In this document: one piece after another, positions 22,660 to 31,149 of the stretch
How positions within the stretch are numbered: the first letter of the stretch is position 1
How the letters are laid out: the number at the start of each line of letters is the position of its first letter
Assembly: GCF_000425105.1 (NCBI RefSeq)
Contig: NZ_AULD01000018.1
Location: forward strand, 1 to 45,369
Direction: 5' to 3'
DNA length: 45,369 nt
DNA from: Agrococcus lahaulensis DSM 17612
Lineage (GTDB): Bacteria; Actinomycetota; Actinomycetes; Actinomycetales; Microbacteriaceae
Made by a program: the position numbers and the translations under genes
Notes under the pieces: model-generated
Told to the model about the DNA's origin: nothing
What the model saw: the letters and a program-made list of their open reading frames with translations, nothing else
Database searches by the model: none

Positions 22660-22861
22660 GACGGCCTCTCGTCACACGTGTTACTCCGTCGAGGAGGCAG
22701 AACGTGTGTGAGTGCCCGAAGGCCGTCCCGGAGGACCCGCAATATGAGGAGAACCTGCCTCACCATCCACTGTACGCCGGGGTCGGCGTTCATGGAACCC
22801 TCGCCCTCGGGCTCCCCGCGTCGCCGCGCGCACCTCTCTATACGAGTGAGAGGACCCGACG

Positions 22862-23266
22862 ATGACGACGACCCTGAGCCAGGTAGTCCAGGACGAGCGC
22901 ACAGCACGGATGCTGCTGTCGATGATCGTCGAGCCAGACGACGCCGTGACAGGCCGTCTCCTGGGCGACCTGGGAGCGCTTGAGGTGCTCCGACTCGCCG
23001 AGCGTGATGACGCCGTGACAGGCCTCAGTGCTGTTGACGCTCAGGTGTGGCGCGCCCAGTTCGAGCGCTCAGACGCTCAGACACTTGAGCAGCGCATCGT
23101 CGACGCCGAGCGCGCCGGTATCGGCACGCTGATCCCCGGCGACAAGGAATGGCCCTCTGCGCTCGACGAGCTTGGCGACCGACGGCCATACGTCCTGTGG
23201 ACTCGTGGCACGACATCTTTCCTCGCGCGACCGCTCAATGATCTCGACTGGCAACCTGCGCTGTAG
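22862..23266 (+). pseudogene. DprA-like protein, N-terminal fragment
   Basis: From ATG 22862 the 134-residue frame encodes a helical N-terminal region (DERTARMLLSMIVEPDDAVTGRLLG...LEQRIVDAERAGIGTLIPGDKEWPSALDELGDRRPYVLWTRGTTSFLARPL). This matches the N-terminal part of DprA/Smf-type proteins, where 'i-p-g-d-x-x-W-P-x-x-L-x-d-L-g-x-x-P-y-v-L-w-x-R-G' is characteristic. It then ends at a stop after NDLDWQPAL, before the Rossmann-like fold that binds single-stranded DNA. The gene is thus cut to about 40 percent. Loss of the 3' part coincides with the repeat-bearing junction at 23267-23515. Similar DprA-like genes occur on actinobacterial mobile elements. Confidence 0.72.
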
Positions 23267-23369
23267 CAACTTGACGCTATAGCTCCGGACTCGGTCAGAT
23301 TCGAGGCTCTCGTTCCGGGGTATTTCAGGGCGACGGAGCTTCCCTCAGTGGTCCGTCTCCGGGGCCAGG

Positions 23370-23463
23370 CAAAGCTCCTGGAGGATGGGCCAGCGGCGTC
23401 ATCGCTCTCCAGCGTTCAAAGCTCCTGGAGGATGGGCCAGCGGCGTCATCGCTCTCCAGCGTT
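23370..23463. repeat. 47-bp perfect tandem duplication
   Basis: The 47 bases at 23370-23416 (starting CAAAGCTCCTGGAGGATGGG) are repeated exactly at 23417-23463, and the next five bases CAAAG begin a third copy that then diverges. The tandem lies in the 250-base gap between the DprA fragment and the lspA stop, where no gene is visible. It looks like a slippage or recombination scar at a cassette junction. Confidence 0.9.
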
Positions 23464-23515
23464 CAAAGCGGCCTCGGCTGGCGCGCTCGGCGCGGCGTCG
23501 GTGGAGTTCGTGCCG

Positions 23516-24199
23516 CTAGGAGGTGGACCGCGGCGCGTGCTCGGGACGCATTCGCTTGCCATTGGCCGCCAGGATCACGCACAGCGCCAAGCCAGCAAAG
23601 ACGAAGACGTCTGCGACGTTTCCGATGAACCAGTCGGCATAGGCGATGAAGTCAACGACGTGGCCCCTACCCGGACCAGGGGCTCGTGTCAGGCGATCGA
23701 CCACGTTCCCGAAGGCGCCACCGAGGATCAGTCCGAGTCCCACCGCCCAGGGCAGCGACGTCGTCCTCCCGATGAGCCAAGCAGCGACCGCGGAGCCGGC
23801 AATGGCTATGACCGTGATGATCGGGGTGGCGCTGGCGCCCAGCGAGAACGCCGCGCCGGGGTTGAAGGCAAGCTGAATGGCGAGCAGGTCGCCGAGCAAG
23901 GGCTGCCGCTCTCCTAGGGCGAGCGTCGCCTCCGCCCAGACCTTGGTGAGCTGATCGACCGAACCCGCGACGAGGGCCACAACGAATCCCAGCATGGCCG
24001 CTCGACGACGTGGTCGGCCGCCCCATCGCGAGGCGGTAGCGCCGGCCGCCGCCGAGGGCGCGCTCGCATCGGTGGCCTGGGTCACATCGCCATCCGCGAT
24101 CAGTGCGCGCGGCAAGTCCGGGTCCGCGGCCTCTGACGGCATCTGGTCCGCATTCAATGGATGTACATCCTTCGCCGTTTCGATTGTGTGGTGCCGCAC
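23516..24199 (-). CDS. lspA: Lipoprotein signal peptidase (signal peptidase II)
   Basis: A 227-residue aspartic protease of the membrane that removes the signal peptide from diacylglyceryl-modified prolipoproteins. Signature blocks are VDQLTKVWAE (82-90), FNPGAAFSLG (112-121), GGAFGNVVDRL (160-170, catalytic Asp168) and HVVDFIAYADWFIGNVADVFVFAG (180-203, catalytic Asp197). Four hydrophobic segments match the family. The N-terminal 65 residues form an unusual polar extension; an internal ATG at residue 20 may be the true start. It lies downstream of cadD and cmtR and is part of the metal island. A housekeeping lspA presumably exists elsewhere, so this would be an accessory copy paired with lnt at 27747. 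Confidence 0.9.
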   Translation of the reverse strand: MRHHTIETAKDVHPLNADQMPSEAADPDLPRALIADGDVTQATDASAPSAAAGATASRWGGRPRRRAAMLGFVVALVAGSVDQLTKVWAEATLALGERQPLLGDLLAIQLAFNPGAAFSLGASATPIITVIAIAGSAVAAWLIGRTTSLPWAVGLGLILGGAFGNVVDRLTRAPGPGRGHVVDFIAYADWFIGNVADVFVFAGLALCVILAANGKRMRPEHAPRSTS

Positions 24200-24236
24200 G
24201 GGTCATGCGCACCTTGGTGCAGCATCCCCGGTCGAG

Positions 24237-24833
24237 TCAGAGCCCGAAGGCTCCGCCGCTGACCAGGATGAAGATGCCGAGGCCGATGAGGACGAGCGGG
24301 AACAGGATGTGCTCCCAGCGCTCCAGCGCCTCCGCGATCGGTCGGCGGGTGGCAACGAACTTGGCCAAGCCCACGAGCACCGCCACCAGCACGAGGAACA
24401 CGACGCAGTAGGCGATCACGGCGGCCGTGCCCACGCTAAGGAACACTGGGACGTAGACGCCGATGTTATCTCCGCCGTTGGCGAAGGTCACCGCGGCGAC
24501 GGTCCACACGGCGACCTTCTTGCCTTCGATCTTCGCGTCGTCGTCGTCGTCGCCCCCGCGCCAAGCCTGCCAGGCGGCCCACAACCCCAGGCCCAGCGGG
24601 ATGAGGCCGAAGTACGGGATGACCTCCGGGGGCAGGAACGCCCCGGCTCCCAGGGCCACCAGCACGGCCGCACCGAGGATGCCGATGAACCCGAGGTACT
24701 GCCCGATGAGGATGCGGGCGGTGGTGCCGCGCTCACCGGCGCCTCGGGCGAAGAACAGCGAGAGGATGATGATGTCGTCGATGTTGGTGGCGAGGAACAA
24801 GCCGATCGCTTGCAGGACCGAGGACAGGATCAT
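24237..24833 (-). CDS. cadD: CadD-family cadmium resistance transporter
   Basis: A 198-residue membrane protein with five to six hydrophobic helices, starting MILSSVLQAIGLFLATNIDDIIILSLFFARG. The 'a-T-n-i-D-D-i-i-i-L' stretch and VTFANGGDNIGVYVPVFLS in the second half are the two conserved acidic motifs of the CadD/LysE-like cation family. The central loop carries a run of five Asp (GGDDDDDAKIEGKK), a possible metal-binding patch. Its ATG overlaps the cmtR stop by four bases. Expected role: export of Cd(II), controlled by the upstream ArsR-family sensor. Confidence 0.88.
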   Translation of the reverse strand: MILSSVLQAIGLFLATNIDDIIILSLFFARGAGERGTTARILIGQYLGFIGILGAAVLVALGAGAFLPPEVIPYFGLIPLGLGLWAAWQAWRGGDDDDDAKIEGKKVAVWTVAAVTFANGGDNIGVYVPVFLSVGTAAVIAYCVVFLVLVAVLVGLAKFVATRRPIAEALERWEHILFPLVLIGLGIFILVSGGAFGL

Positions 24834-25189
24834 GCGCCCGCACCCGTCTCGCAGCAACCGGGCACCGAGCAGGCCGGGTCGAGGCAGGGTGCGTCCTCGT
24901 TGACCGCCAGGGTGGTGTCGACCAGGGCGGTCAGTGCCCGCGACAGGTGCGGGTCGGCGATCTCATATCGCGTCTGCCGGCCCTCGGGTATGGCGACCGC
25001 AATGCCGCAGTCGCGCAGGCACGCCAGATGGTTCGACACGTTCGAGCGCGTCAACCCCAGAGCTTCGGCAAGCTCCGCGGGGTGAGCCGGCGCCTCGAGC
25101 AGCGTCAGTAGTATCCGGGATCGCGTCGGGTCGGACATGGCGCGCCCCAACCGGTTCATCACATCCACACGAGAAGCAATAATCAGCAT
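24830..25189 (-). CDS. cmtR: CmtR-like ArsR/SmtB Cd(II)/Pb(II)-sensing repressor
   Basis: A 119-residue winged-helix metalloregulator. The HTH reads HPAELAEALGLTRSNVSNHLACLRDCG. Cysteines fall at 57, 61 and 102, exactly the positions described as the Cd/Pb ligands of Mycobacterium tuberculosis CmtR. Extra cysteines occur at 107, 112 and 113 in the tail CLDPACSVPGCC. The ATG at 25187-25189 lies inside a perfect palindrome, TCAGCATATGCTGA (25184-25197). It is the first gene of a cmtR-cadD unit, with lspA downstream. Metal binding should release the repressor and induce cadD. Confidence 0.9.
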   Translation of the reverse strand: MLIIASRVDVMNRLGRAMSDPTRSRILLTLLEAPAHPAELAEALGLTRSNVSNHLACLRDCGIAVAIPEGRQTRYEIADPHLSRALTALVDTTLAVNEDAPCLDPACSVPGCCETGAGA

Positions 25190-25202
25190 ATGCTGAACTA
25201 TA
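25184..25202 (-). promoter_or_regulatory. cmtR operator and probable leaderless promoter
   Basis: TCAGCATATGCTGA (25184-25197) is a perfect 14-bp palindrome that includes the cmtR start codon. On the minus strand TATAGT (25202-25197) forms a -10-like hexamer ending seven bases before the ATG, so transcription would begin at or next to the start codon (leaderless). A repressor on the palindrome would block the start site. The -35 region is not obvious. Confidence 0.6.
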
Positions 25203-25394
25203 CAGCACTCACTGAACTGCGATCGGCACTCGCGCCGTCCGATTCGTCGTCGACATGGCGAGGGTGTCAGGCCCCGGAGTGCGCTGCGTCGGCGCCCCAA
25301 GCGCTTCGGCATCCTCCGCTCCCAAGGAGCGGATCATCCTCGGCTGCAGGCGCGAACCAGAGCGGCGCAGGTAGGCCGGGGCTCGGCAAACAGT

Positions 25395-26020
25395 CTAAGG
25401 GCCGCCATCGTCGAAGAGGCCGGTGCGGGCGGCGTAGCGGCCGTCGCTGACGGCGACTGCCTGCGCCCAGGACGTCGCGGTCGAGAGGCCGGTGAGCCGC
25501 GCCACGACCGGCGCCGGGAGTTCCTGCACGAGCGAGACCACCGCGCCGGTTCGGGCAGCACGCACGCGCACACCGACCGCGTTGAGGCGGTCGGTGAGGG
25601 GTCCGTAGAGATCGAGGTGCCGTGGTATTGGCCGGGGAACAGCCAGTCATCCTCACCTGCGTCGGAGAGAAGCCGCGGCGCTTCTCGAGGTCCTCTAGCC
25701 ACTACCGCCAGCTCGCCTATCGCGCCGTGCAGATCGAGTGGGTCGGCACCGAGCCGGATGGCAACTCGCCCAGCTTCCCCGGTGATGTCGGTGACGCGCA
25801 GTCGCCGCAGCTGCACGACCCGAGTGCCGTAGAGCAGCACGAGCACGCCGGCGAGACGAGTCCGCGGGTCGATGGCCCGTTCGTGTAGCAGGCGTTCGAG
25901 CAGCTCCCATCGCTCCTCAACGCTCGAGCCGGTCGGCGTGAGGGTCGACTTGCGCTGCGGCGGCACCCTGAGTCGGGGGCACAGCTGGTTGCGCGCTGCC
26001 CAGCGCAGGAATGCGGAGCC
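25395..26020 (-). pseudogene. Tyrosine recombinase/integrase-like gene, broken
   Basis: On the minus strand from the IS border at 26020, the frame reads SAFLRWAARNQLCPRLRVPPQRKS...ERWELLERLLHERAIDPRTRLAGVLVLLYGTRVVQLRRLRVTDI, then WLFPGQYHG. This is the middle of a phage-type integrase ('G-x-R-x-x-E-l-x-x-L' region, here LYGTRVVQLRRLRVTDI). Near 25610 the frame fails and another continues as LDLYGPLTDRLNAVGVRVRAARTGAVVSLVQELPAPVVARLTGLSTATSWAQAVAVSDGRYAA, stopping at 25395-25397. It has therefore lost its 5' end to the IS3 insertion and also carries a frameshift. It marks an old integration module of the island. Confidence 0.7.
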
Positions 26021-26054
26021 TGCCCCGGTTTCGCGGACACGTTCTCTGTGTTGA

Positions 26055-26929
26055 TCATGCCGCAGCGGGGGTGTCGGTGTGAAGGGCTTCGAACTCGGCC
26101 GGGGCAAGGTTGCCGAGCGCGCTGTGCCGTCGCGTCGGGTTGTAGAAGCCCTCGATCCATTCGAACATCGCGGACGCGAGCTGCGTCCTCGAGTCCCAGG
26201 CGGTTCGGTCGAGTAGCTCGCGCTGCATGGTCGACCAGAACGACTCGATGAGCGCGTTATCGACGCTGGAGGCGACGCGCCCCATCGACCCGAGCAGTCC
26301 GGCCTGCCGCAGCCGGTGGCCGAAGAGCCAGGACGTGTATTGCGCGCCCCTGTCCGCGTGCACGATCGTGCCGACGGGTCGGCGCTGCCATCTCGCCATC
26401 TCGAGCGCGTCGACGACGATCTCGGTCGTGATGCGGTCGGAGATCGACCAGCCGACGATGCGTCGACTGAACGCGTCGATCACCGCCGCGCAGTAGACCC
26501 AGCCATCGCGGGCTCGATGCTGCGTGATGTCGCAGAACCAGAGCCGATCCGGACGATCGGCGCGGAACTGCCGCTTGACCAAATCTTCGTGCGTGGCGGT
26601 GTCGGGCTTCCAGCCGCGCCGCTTGCGACGATGCGAGACGCCCGTGAGATCGGCGAGCCGCATCAGCCGCGCGACACGCTTGCGGGCCACGTGCACGCCC
26701 AGCCCAAGCCGCAGTTCCGCATGCACGCGCGGCGACCCGTAGGTGCCGCGCGAGCCCGCGTGGACCTGCCGGATCGTGGCCGTCAGCGCATCGTCGGCGA
26801 CCTGCCGCGGCGAGGGACATCGGGAGCGCCAGCCATAGAAGCCGGACGTGGAGACCTTCAGCACCCGGCAGGCCACCGCGACGGGCACCCCGTCGGCGGC
26901 GAGCTCCTGGACCAGCCGGAACCCTATTT
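26055..26929 (-). CDS. IS3 family transposase OrfB (DDE), made by -1 frameshift from OrfA
   Basis: The frame continues OrfA after the slippery AAAA at 26927-26930 as PKIGFRLVQELAADGVPVAVACRVLKVSTSGFYGWRSR. The HTH_21 region is followed by HAGSRGTYGSPRVHAELR and the integrase core. The catalytic triad is visible: Asp in RLWFCDITQH, Asp in GTIVHADRGAQYTS, Glu in NALIESFWSTMQRELLD. It ends FYNPTRRHSALGNLAPAEFEALHTDTPAAA, stop 26055-26057. No good separate start codon is seen, so translation as OrfAB through frameshifting is likely. All key residues are intact, so the element may still be active. Confidence 0.92.
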
Positions 26930-27208
26930 TGGGAGCACGTTCTCCCGGGCGAAGTACGCGCTCGCTCGCTTGAGGATCTCGTTCTCCATCTCCAGCACAC
27001 GCGTCCGCCGCCGCAGCTCGACCAGCTCGCGCTTCTCTGCGCTCGTCAGCCCCTCGCTGCGGCCGGCATCGACATCGTCCCGCGCCATCCATCGCCGCAG
27101 GCACGACTCGCTGATCCCGAGGTTCCTGGCCGTGGCCGCGACCGGCTCGCCGTGCGCGACCAGATCCAAGGCTCTGCGCCGGAACTCCGGCGACTTCGGT
27201 GCAGGCAT
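26924..27208 (-). CDS. IS3 family transposase OrfA
   Basis: A 94-residue protein with an N-terminal HTH (EFRRRALDLVAHGEPVAATARNLGISESCLRRWMARDD) and a leucine-rich coiled coil (LTSAEKRELVELRRRTRVLEMENEILKRASAYFA), the usual OrfA design for binding the IS ends. It stops at TAG 26924-26926, directly after a run of four A (minus strand ...CCCAAAATAG). Slipping back one base there continues into OrfB to give the full OrfAB transposase. OrfA alone normally acts as a regulator of transposition. Confidence 0.92.
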   Translation of the reverse strand: MPAPKSPEFRRRALDLVAHGEPVAATARNLGISESCLRRWMARDDVDAGRSEGLTSAEKRELVELRRRTRVLEMENEILKRASAYFARENVLPK

Positions 27209-27282
27209 CCTGACCCCTTCCCGAGACGATCATCGCCTCAGCTCAGGTATCCGCGAAAGCGGGTCAGGCTCCGTGGTCGTAA

Positions 27283-27750
27283 TCCCACGTTCTTGTCGCA
27301 CGTGTGTCGCAACCTGTCCACGAACTTGTCGTAGCGCACACTAGAAGGCATGAGCGGCGCTGGACGGCCATGATCGGTGACGGGATCAACGTCACCCCGG
27401 CACTCGCCGAAGCGACCGTGGGGATTGCGACGGGCGCGACAGGGTCAGTTGCCGCGATCGAGTCCGCGCACGTCGCCTTCACCGGCCGCGACCAGCGACT
27501 GATCCCCGCCGCCATCCGCCATGCGCGTCACGGCCGACTCATCAGGGCCGCGAACATCGTCCTCGCGTTGCTCATCGCCGTGATCCACTTCCCGCGCGCG
27601 CTCTCCCGCGTGCTCGGGTTCGGCGGTGTCGTGCTGGTCCAGGAGGTCGCGGAGGCCATCGTGATCCTCAACGGCGTGCTCGCCGCCCGGCGGCCAGCGA
27701 TCCTCTCGGCATCCGTCACGCCCGCGGTCCGGACGCTCGCATCCGCGTGA
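27283..27750 (+). pseudogene. Heavy-metal P1B-type ATPase, C-terminal fragment (cadA-like)
   Basis: The frame holds the last roughly 155 residues of a heavy-metal ATPase: PVHELVVAHTRR...AMIGDGINVTPALAEATVGIATGATGSVAAIESAHVAF...AAIRHARHGRLIRAANIVLALLIAV, then a final helix pair. The hinge motif, normally GDGINDxPALA, reads GDGINVTPALA, so the conserved Asp is lost. Everything upstream, including the phosphorylated Asp (DKTGT) and the CPC metal site, has been removed at the IS end, where an in-frame TAA lies at 27280-27282. The TGA overlaps the lnt start (GTGA), so cadA and lnt were once one translationally coupled operon. Confidence 0.85.
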
Positions 27751-29303
27751 GCGGCCACGATCGGGTTGCCGCCACTCTCGGCCAGGACGACCGGGCGCGT
27801 GTCCATCTCGCACGGGTACTGTTGGCGGCCGGCGGCGGGTTAGCAATAGCCGCGTCCGGGTCGCCGTACGACCTGTGGCCATTCGCCCCGGTCGGGGTCG
27901 CCCTGGCACTCCTGGCCGTCCGCGGCCGCACCCCGGGAGCCGCATTTGCGTTGGGGTTCATCACGGGCGCGACCCAGTACGCCGTCCACATCTCATGGAT
28001 CACGGTCTACCTCGGACCCGCGCCGCTGCTCGGCCTCACCATCGTCATGGCGACGTGGTTCGGGCTCGGCGGCATCGCGAGCGCCTCCGTGTGGCGACTC
28101 GTCCGTGCAGCCAGGTGGCTCTCGACGGTGCTCGCCACCATCGGACTCGCCGCCGTGTGGACGACGCGCGAGCTGCTCGCATCCACCATCCCCTGGGGTG
28201 GGTTCTCCTGGGGGCGGCTCGCCTACTCCCAGGCGGACAGCCCCTTCGGACCTGTCGTCGGTTGGGCGGGGATCGCGGGCCTGACGTTCGCGATCGCCCT
28301 GCTCGGCGCCACAGCCGCAGTGACGGTGAGGTCCGCTTCCCGGGCCCACGTGACCCGCCGCGCCGTCGCACCCGTAGCCGTCGCAGCCATCCTCGCGCTC
28401 GTGCCCGCCGTCCCCGTCGAGTACGACGGGACCATCCGGGTGGGGGCTGCTCAGGGGGCGTCGGAGGCAGGACTGCTCGCCCCCTACGAGCCAGGCCAGA
28501 TCATCGCCGAGCATGCAGCCGCGACCACGCTCCTCGACGGCGAGAATCTCGATCTGCTCGTCTGGCCCGAGAACGCAGGCGAACGCGAGCCGCAGACGAA
28601 CCCCCAGACTATCGCGCTGCTGGAAGACCTGCAGCGGCAGTTCACGGCCCCCATCATCCTGGGAGCGGTGACGACCGAGGGCACGCGGACGTACAACTCG
28701 CTGCTGCTCTGGGATGAAGGCGTCGACGCGGTGTATCACAAGCGACACCCGGTCCCGTTTGCCGAATACCTCCCGAGCCGTGCCGTGCTCGCCCCCGTGC
28801 TGGATGCGTTCGGTTTCCTCGATCTGATCCCCCGGGACTTCTCGATCGACCCCGCCAGCGCGAACGTCTTCGATGTCGGCGGCGTCCGCGCGGGCCTGGC
28901 CATCTGCTTCGACGTCGTCGATGATGCACTCGCCCGCGAGATGGTCCTCGATCGTGGCGCGCAACTGATCCTGGTTCCGTCGAACAACGCCGACTTCGGC
29001 GAGGGCAGTGCGCAGAACGTGCAGCAGCTCGCGATCGCGCGACTGCGTGCGATGGAGAGTGGACGGTCGCTCGTCATGATCTCCACCGTCGGCACGAGCG
29101 CGATCGTGCTCGCGGACGGCAGCATCCTGCAACGCCTGCCGCAGTACGAGCCGGGCGCGATGGTCGCCACGCTACCGCTGTCCGCCACGGTCACGCCCGC
29201 CATCCGTTTCGGCCGCGGGATCGAGGTCGCCATCGCGATCGCAGCGCTGCTCACCGTGCTCGCTGGTGCTGGCGCCTCGCCCGCCCGTCGCGCATTTCGG
29301 TGA
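27747..29303 (+). CDS. lnt: Apolipoprotein N-acyltransferase
   Basis: A 518-residue membrane enzyme that adds the third acyl chain to the N-terminal cysteine of lipoproteins. The first 240 residues hold six to eight helices; the rest is a nitrilase-like domain. The catalytic triad can be read: Glu275 in VWPENAG, Lys332 in YHKRHPVPFAEYLPSR, Cys387 in LAICFDVV. GGFSWGRLAYSQ is a family hallmark before the nitrilase domain. It starts at GTG 27747, overlapping the stop of the truncated cadA, and it lost its original promoter when the IS removed the 5' part of cadA. Together with lspA it makes an accessory lipoprotein-maturation set in a metal island. Confidence 0.93.
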   Translation: MSGHDRVAATLGQDDRARVHLARVLLAAGGGLAIAASGSPYDLWPFAPVGVALALLAVRGRTPGAAFALGFITGATQYAVHISWITVYLGPAPLLGLTIVMATWFGLGGIASASVWRLVRAARWLSTVLATIGLAAVWTTRELLASTIPWGGFSWGRLAYSQADSPFGPVVGWAGIAGLTFAIALLGATAAVTVRSASRAHVTRRAVAPVAVAAILALVPAVPVEYDGTIRVGAAQGASEAGLLAPYEPGQIIAEHAAATTLLDGENLDLLVWPENAGEREPQTNPQTIALLEDLQRQFTAPIILGAVTTEGTRTYNSLLLWDEGVDAVYHKRHPVPFAEYLPSRAVLAPVLDAFGFLDLIPRDFSIDPASANVFDVGGVRAGLAICFDVVDDALAREMVLDRGAQLILVPSNNADFGEGSAQNVQQLAIARLRAMESGRSLVMISTVGTSAIVLADGSILQRLPQYEPGAMVATLPLSATVTPAIRFGRGIEVAIAIAALLTVLAGAGASPARRAFR

Positions 29304-29385
29304 GCACCAGAGGAGGAACGTGGTGGACGCGAAGTGTGACGTCGCACCCACCCGTATCCAATGCATAGGTCGCTCGAGACACCGG

Positions 29386-29459
29386 TCAGCGCCGAATCTT
29401 CTCGCAGCGTGCGACGAGGCTCATCGCTGAATCCTCGGCAGCGTGCGACGCGGCTCAGC
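29386..29459. repeat. Imperfect direct repeat after lnt
   Basis: Two copies of about 37 bases lie side by side, both containing CGAATC or TGAATC, then GCAGCGTGCGACG and GGCTCA. They fill the gap between the convergent lnt and CPBP genes. Short, diverged direct repeats like this can be a deletion or duplication scar, and no stem-loop terminator is obvious. Confidence 0.55.
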
Positions 29460-30873
29460 GCGTCACGACGGGTGCCGCCATTGGCGGCCGCGGCTGTGAC
29501 ACGAGCAAGTCGGCAGCAGGCGCCCCCGTCGTAAACCGCTGCGCCCCGCGCATGGCAAAGTGCACCGCGAGGTACGCGAGGCCGAGCGCCAGCGCGGTGA
29601 TACCGAAAGAGAGCCAGTCCTCGCCGGCGACCGGCTGCGCGGATGAGAACGCTGAGACACCGGTGAGCGCGAGCGGAACCATGATGAAGACGTTGTTGGC
29701 GGTGTGCAGCACCGACGCCGCCTCGAGCCCACCCGTGCGGTAGGTGAGCATCGAGCAGGTGAAGCCGACCAGCGAGAGCTGCAGCGTCGCCGCGATCGAC
29801 GGGTGCGTGTGCATCGCGCCGAACAGCAGCCCGGTCGCAAGGCCGGTCCAGACCGCGTTCCCCAGCGGTCCACGCAGCACCCATGGCCCGACCGCCGCGG
29901 CGACCAGCGCGAGCAGCGAGAGGTACCAGGTCGCTGGCTGCAGCACGATCACAGTCAGCACCGGCAGCAGCATGACGAGCGCGGGCACGTAGCGGTGGCG
30001 CAGCCAGCCGCCCATCAGCTGCGGCAGCAGCCCGCGGAATGTGAACTCCTCGCCGGTCGCCTGCAGCGGCGTGGTCAGCAACACCACCGCGACGAGGCCC
30101 CAGTTGGGATCCCACTGCCACTCGACACTCGGGTCCATCCAGAGCGAGACGCCGATGTAGATCGCGAAGATGGGGAGGATCAGCAGCGCCGAGCGGCCGA
30201 CAGCGCCCCAGCGCCAGCGACCGACGACACTCGAGGCGTACCCGGCCGCGCCCTTGCCGAACGCCGCCAACGCGACGATGACGCCCGGGATCATCGCGGC
30301 CCAGGCCATGTTCACCCCGGCCATGCCCAGCGGCGAGCCGATCACCTCGGCGAGCAGGTCGGCCGTGAGCTCGGCCTCGTCGGTCGGTGCCGCGGTCGGG
30401 TCGAGCTGCAGGAAGAAGGCGACCATGCCCGGCATCAGTAGTGCGAGCGAGATGATCTGGCCCCCGAAGAAGAAGCCGATCGCGATCGCCCATGCCAGGA
30501 ACCAGCGACCGACGCGCTGCTCGAGCGGCTGAAGCACCAGCGCGAAGGACTTCCCCGCCATCGGCAGCGTGGCAGCCAGCAGTGCCGGCTTCTTGGGCGG
30601 ATGCATCGCAAAGCCCAGCTGCCGCGGGAAGGCGTCCCTGTATTGCGGCTGACCGTAGGGCGCCCGCCCATGGGGCGATTGGCCTTCGCCGGAGTATCCG
30701 TAACCGAGCGCTGCTGAGCCGACGGGAGCATCGCCGTAAGGCGGCTGCCGGCCGCACGGCGGTTGCGTCTCAGCGGGCTGCTGGCCGTGCGGCATCCGCC
30801 GATTGGAGGAAGGCCGAGGCTGCTGCGCCTGCTGCGAGTGATCCCAGGGCTGGGCGGACTGATCGGTCACCAT
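29455..30873 (-). CDS. CPBP-family intramembrane metalloprotease (Abi/CAAX-type)
   Basis: A 472-residue protein. Residues 1-95 are a polar Pro/Gln/Gly-rich, low-complexity cytoplasmic region (QPPCGRQPPYGDAPVG...PHGRAPYGQPQ). Then come about eight membrane helices. The CPBP signature is intact: EEFTFRGLLPQL (EExxxR motif), then LFGAMHTHPS (FxxxH) and a later NNVF. The glutamates and histidines form the zinc-type active site in this glutamate/metalloprotease family, which includes Rce1 and bacteriocin self-immunity proteins. GAGGAG lies just before ATG 30871-30873, and the next codon GTG is an alternative start. Possible roles are protein processing or immunity; the target is unknown. Confidence 0.88.
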   Translation of the reverse strand: MVTDQSAQPWDHSQQAQQPRPSSNRRMPHGQQPAETQPPCGRQPPYGDAPVGSAALGYGYSGEGQSPHGRAPYGQPQYRDAFPRQLGFAMHPPKKPALLAATLPMAGKSFALVLQPLEQRVGRWFLAWAIAIGFFFGGQIISLALLMPGMVAFFLQLDPTAAPTDEAELTADLLAEVIGSPLGMAGVNMAWAAMIPGVIVALAAFGKGAAGYASSVVGRWRWGAVGRSALLILPIFAIYIGVSLWMDPSVEWQWDPNWGLVAVVLLTTPLQATGEEFTFRGLLPQLMGGWLRHRYVPALVMLLPVLTVIVLQPATWYLSLLALVAAAVGPWVLRGPLGNAVWTGLATGLLFGAMHTHPSIAATLQLSLVGFTCSMLTYRTGGLEAASVLHTANNVFIMVPLALTGVSAFSSAQPVAGEDWLSFGITALALGLAYLAVHFAMRGAQRFTTGAPAADLLVSQPRPPMAAPVVTR

Positions 30874-31149
30874 GCTCCTCGCGTGTGTCGCCCCGAGGCT
30901 ATCGATCTCAGCCTTGAGTTCCGTGAGCGTCGACCGAGAACAGGGCACACGACTGGCACCCGAGCGATCGTGGCTCCGCTCGGCAAGCAGTTTGTCGAGT
31001 CGTCAGTGTGGGCACGAGAGGTCCTCCGCTACGAGCATTAGGTTTAGGTACGTGGGTGCCTGCTGGTTGACGCGCGGAACACGTTCGCGCACATTCGCGC
31101 GAGCCGGTGTTGTTGTAGAGGTCGCCGAGCACTCCGGCCCACTCGCCAG

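Larger units (their letters stand above)
26021..27266 (-). mobile_element. Complete IS3-family element
   Basis: The element is about 1246 bp. Left terminus TGCCCCGGTTTCGCGGACAC (26021-26040) and right terminus, read inward on the other strand, TGACCCGCTTTCGCGGATAC (27266-27247) match at 16 of 20 positions. The match extends outward over GGAGCC/GGCTCC, so the true ends may be six bases further out. It encodes orfA and orfB in overlapping phases. It separates a broken integrase on the left from a beheaded P-type ATPase on the right, and no clear target duplication is seen. It differs from the IS at the window ends. Confidence 0.85.

Noticed and set aside
24103-24411. A plus-strand frame overlapping lspA and cadD.
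   Set aside because: It is antisense to two genes with clear catalytic and family motifs and has no domain of its own.
30949-31149. TTAGGTTTAGGTA string as an iron-box (DtxR/IdeR site) before the BASS transporter gene.
   Set aside because: Only one arm resembles the consensus and there is no inverted partner, so a regulator site cannot be supported.
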